This document shows positions 1-6,174 of a stretch of 6,747 bases of DNA, piece after piece. Position 1 is the stretch's first letter. Each line of letters starts with the position of its first letter. The stretch covers positions 1 to 6,747 of the forward strand of contig CASBQH010000123.1 of NCBI GenBank assembly GCA_949127695.1, read 5' to 3'. Source of the stretch: Synechococcales cyanobacterium PMM_0073 (GTDB lineage: Bacteria; Cyanobacteriota; Cyanobacteriia; Elainellales; Elainellaceae). The translations under genes and the position numbers were made by a program. The notes beneath the pieces were generated by a model. The model ran no database searches, was not told the origin of the DNA, and saw nothing but the letters and a program-made list of their open reading frames with translations.

Positions 1-134
1 CAGCTAGGCTGCTCGAATCGCAGCCTCCATTTGGCGCAACCCAGGAACGATCCATATCGGTTGGACATCAGGAAACCCTGGGATCTCAATTTGAGCCACT
101 TTTCAAGCTTGTCTCACTTCTTTAAGCCGACCGT
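1..134. other. Non-coding or unassigned left edge
   Basis: This is the region downstream of the leftward FHA-reductase gene. I see no convincing gene and no classical hairpin plus T-tract. The only pairing noted is CCCAGG near 41-46 with CCTGGG near 77-82, separated by about 30 bases, which is too open to call a terminator. A leftward ATG at 66-68 stays open to the window edge (about 22 codons) but has no Shine-Dalgarno sequence and no recognisable protein. Confidence 0.4.
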
Positions 135-1610
135 TCACGCTTCAACCACGACTTTGCCAATCGGGAAGGCCACGCAGGTGAGAATATGTCCGGCCTCTCG
201 GTCGCAGGCTTCGAGTGCATCCGGTTCAGCGCCATATCGCACCTCGCCCTCAAGCTTGCGTTTCTTGCAGGCTCCACAAACCCCTTGGCGGCAGTTGCTG
301 CGGATTTTTACCCCGGCTTGCTCAGCTAGTGTCAAAACCGATTCTGAGCCGTCATGTTCGGTTTCTTTGCCAGAGTTAGAGAACAGCACTGTATTAGGTT
401 GCGGCATATTGGATTGCGGGGCTTTTGGCACAGCCACAGGACTAGCTTGTATCGCAGCAGGCTTTGGTTTGCGGGCTGCGCCGAAGCTTTCTTGTGCGTA
501 GTTTTGCATTGGGAAACTCAGCTGCTCTAGCAATGACTGACTCGCCTGCATAAAGCGCTCTGGGCCACAGACATAGACCTGACGCTCTAGAAAATCTGGA
601 GCAATGCAGCGCAGCATGGATTCACTTAAGCGCCCCACAAAGCCAGCCCAGGCTTGCCCCACCGCAGGCTGCGTCGTTGAAATAGCCAGATGGAAATTGG
701 GTAATCGCGCCGAAAGTAACTCTAGCTCTTGCCGAAAGATGATCTCCTGCGGCGAACGCGCGCAGTGAAAGAACACTACGTCAGTGGCGGCGGCAGTATC
801 AGCAATCCAGCGAGACATCGACATCATCGGCGTGATGCCGCTACCCGCCGAGAGCAGCAGCAGCTTAGCAGGCGGCTTTGCGCCACAGGTAAATTTGCCC
901 ATCGGGGCGCTGACTTTAATCTGGCTGCCCAGTTTTAGGTGGTCATGCAGCCAGTTTGACACCAAACCCGCTGGCTGTGAACCGCTAACCGCCACCCGCT
1001 TGACCGTAATTTCGAGGCTGTTGGGACGCGAAGGCGCAGAAGAAATTGAATAAGAGCGCAGCACCGACTCGCCGTTGATTTCTAGATCGAGCGTCACAAA
1101 TTGCCCCGGCAGATAGTCGAACTGCATCGGCACATCGGCCAGAAACGTGAAGCTCTTGGCCTCTGCGGTTTCGGCCACGATGCGGACGCAGCGGAGGCTA
1201 ATCTCTTTTGTCCACTGCGGCTGCAAATGCGGCTGCAAATGCGGCTGAGCAGCGGCGGCTGAGCGATATTTCGGGCTGTCTGGATAGCCGCTGCGGGCTA
1301 CTGAATTGACGGCTTCAACCAGCAGCATAAAATCACCGATGCGAATCAGATCGTCTACTTTCAATGGATAAGGCTGATTTGGTTTAATCATCTGCCCGTT
1401 GATCCAGAGACCGTTCGCACTGCCTGGATCAATCAGGTAATATTCAGCGTTCTGCTTTTGTATTTTAGCGTGAACACGGCTGATATCAAAGCTATCCAAC
1501 ACCAAATCGCAGCTGGGGCTACGGCCAATGCTGTAATCAGCCTGCTCTGGATTGAGGCTAGCAGTCTGGTACTCGTGGGTCTGGTAGTTGAAGACCTTTA
1601 GGATAATCAT
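135..1610 (-). CDS. FHA domain - FAD/NAD(P)H reductase - [2Fe-2S] ferredoxin fusion protein
   Basis: Predicted soluble cytoplasmic electron-transfer protein of 491 residues with three domains. Residues 1-100 form an FHA domain with the usual marks: G29-R30, S44-R45-x-H47, N66-G67 and N71-G72. A Pro/Gln/Ala-rich linker (about 104-132) follows. Residues 135-377 are a ferredoxin-NADP+ reductase-type module: FAD motif RSYS (185-188), nucleotide motif GSGITP (256-261), CGP (348-350) and QESFG (373-377). A second Pro/Ala-rich linker (378-405) leads to a plant-type ferredoxin domain with C440-x4-C445-x2-C448-x30-C479, all four ligands present. The reductase-ferredoxin order matches Hcr and oxygenase reductases. 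By family knowledge it moves electrons from NAD(P)H through FAD to [2Fe-2S]; the acceptor is unknown, and the upstream membrane Fe-S protein is the obvious candidate. The start gives a complete FHA domain but lacks a good Shine-Dalgarno sequence. It lies 50 bp after the upstream stop, so cotranscription is likely. Confidence 0.93.
   Translation of the reverse strand: MIILKVFNYQTHEYQTASLNPEQADYSIGRSPSCDLVLDSFDISRVHAKIQKQNAEYYLIDPGSANGLWINGQMIKPNQPYPLKVDDLIRIGDFMLLVEAVNSVARSGYPDSPKYRSAAAAQPHLQPHLQPQWTKEISLRCVRIVAETAEAKSFTFLADVPMQFDYLPGQFVTLDLEINGESVLRSYSISSAPSRPNSLEITVKRVAVSGSQPAGLVSNWLHDHLKLGSQIKVSAPMGKFTCGAKPPAKLLLLSAGSGITPMMSMSRWIADTAAATDVVFFHCARSPQEIIFRQELELLSARLPNFHLAISTTQPAVGQAWAGFVGRLSESMLRCIAPDFLERQVYVCGPERFMQASQSLLEQLSFPMQNYAQESFGAARKPKPAAIQASPVAVPKAPQSNMPQPNTVLFSNSGKETEHDGSESVLTLAEQAGVKIRSNCRQGVCGACKKRKLEGEVRYGAEPDALEACDREAGHILTCVAFPIGKVVVEA
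1221..1244 (-). repeat. 12-bp tandem repeat inside the FHA-reductase linker
   Basis: CTGCAAATGCGG occurs twice in tandem, flanked by partial copies on both sides. On the coding strand it gives the repeated PHLQPHLQP stretch (residues 123-131) in the linker between the FHA domain and the reductase. It keeps the reading frame, so copy-number change would only lengthen or shorten the linker. Confidence 0.8.
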
Positions 1611-1660
1611 GGGTTGAATTGAGGTAAAGGTTGAGTGAATGCAGGTTTGAACAGCTTGAC

Positions 1661-3298
1661 TTAGCGCCGATCCGGTTGATTAGGCCGCACCACAGTCGTT
1701 GCGGAATCGCTGTGCCCCCCGCGCCGGATCACCGTTGTAAACTCTGGATTACTCTGCTGCACAATTGGCTCAAGCTGCTCTAGAATTAGCTGATGTGCCT
1801 CATCGGAGATGTTGAACTTTTGACGCAGCGTTTGGAACGCCTTGAGGCTGCTCGCTGCTGTGACGCTGCGCTGCGTCAGCGAATCTTGCAACATACCCCG
1901 GTAAATTTGCAGCTGGTAGTCTTGGGTAAAGTTGGGCAGAAACTGAGCCAGCGTATAGAGTTCATCAGGCTTCAGCTCTTCGAGCGAGCGACCTTCGAGA
2001 AACTGCGAGAAATCGATATTTAGCTTATTGAGCTGTCGCCGCAGCAAATTCACATCGCGTTCACGGGCATATCTCTGGGCGCTGCGATTCCAGGCTTTGA
2101 CCAGCCACAGGCTGCTGGCCACAATGGCTCCCCAGCCGATCATATTCTGAACAAGCAGGGGAAAATATCCGAGCGTGGGGCGTACACCCATCAAGAACAG
2201 CAGATTAAACGCTAAAAATACGATCACGGCAAAGATCCGGCTCTGCAACTGTTCGGCGCTCAGCGGATAGCGAGCGCTGCTGTTGTAGAGTTTACAGCGA
2301 TGCTCCACCCAGAGTCCGACCGCGTAGGTTGTGCCGGAAGCGACGGTGAGCGTCAGCGGTACAGCCAGCAGCTTGGGAATTGCCAGCGCCTGACCTGCGA
2401 TAAAAAAGCCAGGGCTAAGCAGCGTTGCCGCTTGATTTGGCTCGTGCCAAACGCCAGCCGACAGCAGTTTCCAGTTGCCGCTATAGAGGCCAAAGTAGCT
2501 GTAAAAGCCAATTACTAAACCCAGATAGGCATAGTAGAGCAGCTTGCGATCCGGCAGACGAATGCTGTCCCAATAGGAGCCTTCTGCGTCAATATCGATG
2601 CAGCCCACTTTGCAGGCCACGCAGGCGCTTTTCTCGCGGCCATCGGCATCAAGGGTGCGGCACATTGACTGCGTAATGCTGGGGGGCGTTGCGGTATGGG
2701 CTTTGCTGCCGAGTAACCCGCTTGGTTCGCTGTAGATCAGATGAACAGGAGCCATTGGGCAAAAGTAATTGCACCAGGTTTTGCCGTCAAACAAGAATCC
2801 AATTGTAATGGCGCTGAGAATAGTCAGAACCAGGAATATACCCAGCAGTAACTGATCTGAATTGACCAACAGCAGACGCAGGTTTAGGCCAACAAACAGC
2901 AGACCAAACTGCACAGTGAGCGCCTGACGTTCGAGCCAGGAACCTTCTGGAATCACCCGTCGCTGCTGCCAGCCCAGCGCACGCGGAATCTGGGAAAGAA
3001 ACGAGAGCGGACAGATCCGCCGCCAAGCTTCATGTCCAAAAATAAACAGCGTCACAATCACCAGCGGCAGCACCATCCCCCAAAAAATCCGAGCGCCGAT
3101 TGGATAAGCCGTCAGCAGGCGGCAGTCGCCTTGAAATTGGAAGCAGTCGGTGGCGGTCGCTGCGCCAAAGATTTGGCCGGGAGCCGTCCACTGCGCCGAA
3201 ATGGGGTCATAGAACAGCGAGACAATTAAAACGAGCCAGCCGATCGTGAGTCCCCATCGAATTAACCGCGCCATCCGCTCTGACATTTTGGCAAACAT
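1661..3298 (-). CDS. Polytopic membrane Fe-S protein, NapH/NosR/CcoG-like
   Basis: Predicted inner- or thylakoid-membrane electron-transfer protein of 545 residues, numbered here from the ATG at 3298. About eight hydrophobic segments are visible, near residues 12-30, 71-89, 126-145, 149-170, 253-272, 308-331, 355-372 and 378-400. Cysteine motifs are RRICP (C96), CNYFCP (C176, C180) and a cluster C213-x12-C226-x2-C229-x3-C233. These resemble the CP motifs and [4Fe-4S] ligands of NapH, NosR and CcoG, although the first site has one cysteine instead of CxxxC. No periplasmic FMN-binding domain is present, unlike full NosR. Residues 401-520 form a helical, probably cytoplasmic domain. The tail carries TTVIRR and TTVVRP (from residues 521 and 534), possible FHA-docking sites. 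An in-frame ATG at 3388 would add 30 residues but has no Shine-Dalgarno sequence, whereas the ATG at 3298 has AGGTGGAG six bases upstream. It is probably cotranscribed with the FHA-reductase gene. Confidence 0.85.
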   Translation of the reverse strand: MFAKMSERMARLIRWGLTIGWLVLIVSLFYDPISAQWTAPGQIFGAATATDCFQFQGDCRLLTAYPIGARIFWGMVLPLVIVTLFIFGHEAWRRICPLSFLSQIPRALGWQQRRVIPEGSWLERQALTVQFGLLFVGLNLRLLLVNSDQLLLGIFLVLTILSAITIGFLFDGKTWCNYFCPMAPVHLIYSEPSGLLGSKAHTATPPSITQSMCRTLDADGREKSACVACKVGCIDIDAEGSYWDSIRLPDRKLLYYAYLGLVIGFYSYFGLYSGNWKLLSAGVWHEPNQAATLLSPGFFIAGQALAIPKLLAVPLTLTVASGTTYAVGLWVEHRCKLYNSSARYPLSAEQLQSRIFAVIVFLAFNLLFLMGVRPTLGYFPLLVQNMIGWGAIVASSLWLVKAWNRSAQRYARERDVNLLRRQLNKLNIDFSQFLEGRSLEELKPDELYTLAQFLPNFTQDYQLQIYRGMLQDSLTQRSVTAASSLKAFQTLRQKFNISDEAHQLILEQLEPIVQQSNPEFTTVIRRGGHSDSATTVVRPNQPDRR

Positions 3299-3304
3299 AC
3301 TGTA

Positions 3305-3312
3305 CTCCACCT
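3305..3312 (-). promoter_or_regulatory. Ribosome binding site that decides the start of the membrane Fe-S gene
   Basis: On the leftward strand this reads AGGTGGAG, six bases before the ATG at 3296-3298. The longer in-frame ATG at 3386-3388 is preceded by CTGATCTCTGGCCG, which has no purine-rich Shine-Dalgarno sequence. This favours the shorter protein and places the inverted repeats in the untranslated control region. Confidence 0.65.
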
Positions 3313-3361
3313 GTGCTTCGCTAGCTTCGCTTTTCAACTTAAGCGGATTCACTCGTTTTGA

Positions 3362-3426
3362 CAGTCTGAAAAAGTCAGGAGAAATCATCGGCCAGAGATC
3401 AGACTTTTTCTGACTTTCTCAGACTG
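3362..3426. repeat. 17-bp inverted repeat with 10-bp-phased GACT half-sites in the divergent control region
   Basis: The arms are 3362-3378 and 3410-3426; they match at 16 of 17 positions and are separated by 31 bases. In leftward RNA the odd pair is a G-U wobble, so all 17 positions can pair. The core tetramer GACT appears at 3402, 3412 and 3422, and its complement AGTC at 3363 and 3373, so copies within each arm group are exactly 10 bp apart. The site lies between the divergently transcribed membrane Fe-S and RTX genes, or overlaps codons 4-9 of the former if its longer start is used. It could be a regulator-binding site or an RNA hairpin. Confidence 0.7.
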
Positions 3427-3506
3427 CCAAACGCTTGCAGTTTCCCTAATCTGTTGGTTGTGAGGCAAAGCCCACAGGTTCACTTCAATTTACTCAACTA
3501 AACAGC

Positions 3507-3512
3507 AGGAGA
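3507..3512 (+). promoter_or_regulatory. Ribosome binding site of the RTX gene
   Basis: AGGAGA lies six bases before the ATG at 3519, a strong Shine-Dalgarno match at good spacing that supports this start. I found no convincing -35/-10 pair upstream on either strand. Confidence 0.8.
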
Positions 3513-3518
3513 ATTCAA

Positions 3519-4856
3519 ATGGCGACTAAAGTTTCCAAAACTCAAAAACTCGGTACAACTGGAGCTGATGATTGGCAAGGCACCAGTGGCAATAACACCT
3601 TCGATGCCTTAGGCGGAAATGATACCTGTGCAGGCGGTCAAGGCAATGACAAGATTGATGGCGGCACAGGCAGTGACGAAATTGATGGCGGTGCAGGGAA
3701 TGACGTTCTCAGTGGAGGCGACGGCGCGAATACAGATACGATTGATGGCGGTCGGGGCGGCGATTCAATCGAAGGCGGCGCAGGCAGCGATCAGCTAACA
3801 GGTGGTGCGGGCGATGATGATATTAACGGCGGTGCAGGCAGAGACACGATCGCGGGTGGTGAAGGCAATGATACGCTCGAAGGCGAATCTGGCAGAGACA
3901 CGATCACGGGTGATGCTGGCGATGACAACGTTAACGGCGGCTCCGGGCGAGATCAGCTCAGCGGTGGCGACGGCAATGATTTCGTGATCGGCGGCACTGG
4001 CAACGACCAAATGTCGGGTGACGCTGGTGACGATACGCTCGACTGGGATGATGGCGAAGGCAACGATGTCATGAGCGGCGGTGAGGGACGCGACACGATC
4101 GAGGTTGACGGAGCGGCTGTGGCAGGCGATAACTTTGTGCTGGGCAAAGACGCCGCCGGCAAAGCCTTTTTTGAGCGCGTTGGCCTGGATGGACAGGCAG
4201 TTGGGCAGTTTAACCTCGTGGTTGACACAGCTGAAGCGTTCGATGTCAGCGGCGAGGGTGGCAACGATACATTCATCGTCAATGATTTGACCGGTACTGG
4301 CGTCGATCTGATTCAGTTCGATGGCGGTCTGGGCAACGATCTGCTCGATGCCAGAAACAGCAGCACTCGCGTTGTGGCCGTGGGCGGCGACGGTGACGAT
4401 ACGCTGACGGGCGGACTGGGCAAAGACAAATTCCAGTTCTCGACCAATCCGTTCGCCAACGGGAACCCCGCCGTTAACCTGAACCAGCCTGACGTGATCA
4501 CCGACTACGAAATCGGCGTCGATCAGATTGTGCTGGATAAGCTGCAAACTGGCATCAGCGCCCTGAAATTCCAGAATGCTCTGGTCGATCAGCTCTCTGG
4601 CGACAACAATATGCTGGTGCTGCAAGGTGCGTTTGCTAACGCTGGTGCTGCCGCTGCCGCGATCCGAGACAACCAGAAGATTACGGCAGGCAAAGGAGCG
4701 TTCTCTTACTACAACAACACGCTGGGCATTAGCCGAGTCGTGTTCTCGCAGGATTTGGCCAACGGCGGGGCGTTTAGCGTTCAGGCCAACCTGACCAACC
4801 TGACGAGCGCTGCGGAGCAAGTCAAGTTCACTGCGGCAGACTTCAGCTTGGTTTAA
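3519..4856 (+). CDS. RTX-type calcium-binding repeat protein, probably secreted
   Basis: Predicted acidic, Gly/Asp-rich extracellular or surface protein of 445 residues. Residues 21-197 hold about 19 nonapeptides of the RTX form GGxGxDxUx, some degenerate (GDGANTDTIDG has an insert, DAGDDTLDW is changed). By family knowledge these bind Ca2+ and fold as a beta-roll after export. A non-repeat domain (about 198-245) follows, then a second short group of repeats (about 246-308, for example GGLGNDLLD and GGDGDDTLTG). Next comes a segment like the serralysin C-terminal region, DVITDYEIGVDQIVLD (325-340). The protein ends in ADFSLV, acidic then hydrophobic as in type I secretion signals. There is no N-terminal signal peptide and no protease or lipase motif, so its activity is unknown. 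One cysteine (C37) lies in the repeats. No ABC exporter, membrane fusion protein or outer-membrane channel gene is present here. A strong stem-loop follows the stop. Confidence 0.92.
   Translation: MATKVSKTQKLGTTGADDWQGTSGNNTFDALGGNDTCAGGQGNDKIDGGTGSDEIDGGAGNDVLSGGDGANTDTIDGGRGGDSIEGGAGSDQLTGGAGDDDINGGAGRDTIAGGEGNDTLEGESGRDTITGDAGDDNVNGGSGRDQLSGGDGNDFVIGGTGNDQMSGDAGDDTLDWDDGEGNDVMSGGEGRDTIEVDGAAVAGDNFVLGKDAAGKAFFERVGLDGQAVGQFNLVVDTAEAFDVSGEGGNDTFIVNDLTGTGVDLIQFDGGLGNDLLDARNSSTRVVAVGGDGDDTLTGGLGKDKFQFSTNPFANGNPAVNLNQPDVITDYEIGVDQIVLDKLQTGISALKFQNALVDQLSGDNNMLVLQGAFANAGAAAAAIRDNQKITAGKGAFSYYNNTLGISRVVFSQDLANGGAFSVQANLTNLTSAAEQVKFTAADFSLV
3579..4109 (+). repeat. Coding tandem repeats (27-bp RTX units with 54-bp higher-order copies)
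   Basis: The DNA repeats with a 27-bp period, one nonapeptide per unit. Some copies are much closer than the protein motif requires: GGCAGAGACACGATC at 3837 recurs exactly at 3891 (54 bp, two units), and GGCGATGA...TTAACGGCGG at 3810 recurs near 3918 (108 bp, four units). This suggests growth by duplication of two-unit blocks. Confidence 0.75.
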
Positions 4857-4860
4857 TCTC

Positions 4861-4901
4861 TCTGTTCGATTTCTCTAGGATATCTAGGGAAATCGAGCAG
4901 A
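4861..4901 (+). terminator. 18-bp stem-loop after the RTX gene, probable terminator
   Basis: Arms 4861-4878 and 4884-4901 pair along 18 positions, including two G-U wobbles, around a five-base loop (GATAT). It begins five bases after the RTX stop codon. The stem is long, but a proper T-tract is missing: AACTTGTAATTCTTC follows. It may terminate transcription, protect the 3' end of the RTX mRNA, or act as a processing site before the WD40 gene. Confidence 0.7.
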
Positions 4902-4946
4902 ACTTGTAATTCTTCAACGCTATGGTTTATTCAGGGAGAATGCTCT

Positions 4947-6128
4947 ATGAAATATCCAGAAGATAGGTCAGCCGAAAAGCCGCCGCTGAAAAGTCCAGTC
5001 AGTCAGCCAGATTCAGAAGCTGAGACAATCGCGACCTTGCGGCGGCATCTCGCCATCTTTAGCTACACGGTGCTTGGTTTGATGATCGGGGTGATCGTGA
5101 CCATGCTGCCTGCCGTCTTGAGTCGCAACCCGCTGATCAAAAACGCTAATTCAGCTAACCAGCCTTGCAGCCTGCCGATTGAGACCAAAACCTCAGAGCC
5201 AACTCAGGCTTTCCCGGCTCAAATGGCTTTGGTAAACTGTACGGCAGAGATTTGGAAGCCCACTCAAGTCCAAACACTGATGGGACGATTTGGGGCAATT
5301 TGGTGGGTTGCGCCTGATGGCAACCTGCTGGCAACCGTCAGCGGAGATACCGTACTGATTTGGGATCTACAAACGCAGAAAGTTAAGCATACGCTAAAAG
5401 GACATAAAGATGTCATTCATGCGATTGCCGTTAGCCCGGATGGTAAGACGCTGGCAACGGGGAGTGCTGACAAAGATATTAAACTCTGGGATATGGAAAC
5501 AGGTCGGCTGCGCCAAACCCTGATTGGGCATAAAGGTGTACTTTGGTCAGTGGCATTTACTCCCGATAGCCAAACGCTGGCATCGGGGGCGGGAGATCGA
5601 TTGATTAAGATTTGGAATACGAAAACAGGAACGCTGATTCGCACGCTCACCGGACATAAAGATCGACTGTTTCCAGTCGCTTTCAGCCCCGATGGCAAAA
5701 TTCTGGCCAGCGGTGGACGCGATAAGCTAATCAAGCTATGGGACTGGAAAACCGGCAAAGAGCTGCGGACGCTAACCGGACATACCAACGCCGTCAGAGC
5801 GCTTGTATTTACACCTAATGGGCAGCAGATGGTCAGCGCAGGCTGGGATGGCACGGCTCGGCTCTGGGATGTCGCCACTGGGCAAGAGCGCCATATTTTT
5901 ACAGGGCACAGCGACCGCTTAGTTTCGCTCACCGTTAGCCCCGATGGCAAAACGCTGGCGACTGCCGGAATTGACAACACAATTCGACTTTGGAGCCTGG
6001 AAAAACTGACTCCGCTGGCGACATTTTCAGGCCATGCTGACTGGATTTTGTCAGTCGCGTTTAGTCAAGATGGCAACCAGTTAATTAGTGGCGACCGCGA
6101 GGGCCTGATCGCCATCTGGCAGAAGTAG
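4947..6128 (+). CDS. Membrane-anchored seven-bladed WD40 repeat protein
   Basis: Predicted scaffold protein of 393 residues. An N-terminal polar region (1-34, ending in RRH) precedes a single transmembrane helix (about 36-58). A linker of about 50 residues follows, then seven WD40 blades from about residue 107 to the end. Blade 1 is degenerate (no GH, but ends in IWD); blades 2-7 each show a GH near the start (GHK, GHT, GHS or GHA) and end in W (LWD, IWN, LWD, LWD, LWS, IWQ). Seven blades make one closed propeller, and such propellers usually bind other proteins. The only two cysteines, C73 and C98, both lie between the membrane helix and the propeller. Positive charge before the helix mildly favours the propeller outside the cytoplasm, but R60 and K65 just after it make this uncertain. 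The start has GGGAG eight bases upstream. The kinase gene begins 46 bp downstream and may share its transcript. Confidence 0.92.
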   Translation: MKYPEDRSAEKPPLKSPVSQPDSEAETIATLRRHLAIFSYTVLGLMIGVIVTMLPAVLSRNPLIKNANSANQPCSLPIETKTSEPTQAFPAQMALVNCTAEIWKPTQVQTLMGRFGAIWWVAPDGNLLATVSGDTVLIWDLQTQKVKHTLKGHKDVIHAIAVSPDGKTLATGSADKDIKLWDMETGRLRQTLIGHKGVLWSVAFTPDSQTLASGAGDRLIKIWNTKTGTLIRTLTGHKDRLFPVAFSPDGKILASGGRDKLIKLWDWKTGKELRTLTGHTNAVRALVFTPNGQQMVSAGWDGTARLWDVATGQERHIFTGHSDRLVSLTVSPDGKTLATAGIDNTIRLWSLEKLTPLATFSGHADWILSVAFSQDGNQLISGDREGLIAIWQK

Positions 6129-6174
6129 GACAAAAGTAGTGAATCGCACCTGTTTCTCTTCATCGGTAAATATC

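Noticed and set aside
31..501. Rightward open frame (156 codons) opposite the 3' end of the FHA-reductase gene
   Set aside because: It lies mostly over the ferredoxin domain on the other strand, where all four [2Fe-2S] cysteines are intact. Its product is low-complexity Ser/Ala/Pro-rich with no known fold.
2311..2348. ASGTTYAVG (residues about 320-328 of the membrane protein) as a covalent FMN attachment site
   Set aside because: It only loosely resembles the SGAT(S/T) flavinylation motif, lies inside a predicted transmembrane helix, and has no FMN-binding domain around it.
2787..3026. Small alternative-frame open frames inside the membrane Fe-S gene
   Set aside because: They overlap well-formed transmembrane segments and cysteine motifs in the main frame and have no ribosome sites.
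3358..3386. TTGACA at 3358-3363 as a -35 box for the RTX gene
   Set aside because: The hexamer is perfect, but nothing like TATAAT follows at 16-18 bp, and it would lie about 155 bases upstream of the start. It partly overlaps the inverted repeat.
3848..3855. CGATCGCG as a HIP1 palindrome (cyanobacterial signature)
   Set aside because: HIP1 is GCGATCGC; here the preceding base is A, so only a partial match exists. I found no exact copy.
3795..4820. Long leftward open frame (341 codons) opposite the RTX gene
   Set aside because: It mirrors the RTX repeats: GGxGxDxUx codons rarely give stops on the other strand. It has no ribosome site or recognisable domain, and the plus-strand protein is clearly real.
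4940..4966. Tiny open frame starting at ATG 4940 overlapping the WD40 start
   Set aside because: It has eight codons and is only a few bases from the ribosome site; the ATG at 4947 has correct spacing and opens the real protein.
5417..5980. Leftward open frame (187 codons) opposite the WD40 gene
   Set aside because: Its repetitive product simply reflects the WD40 blades read backwards; no independent support.
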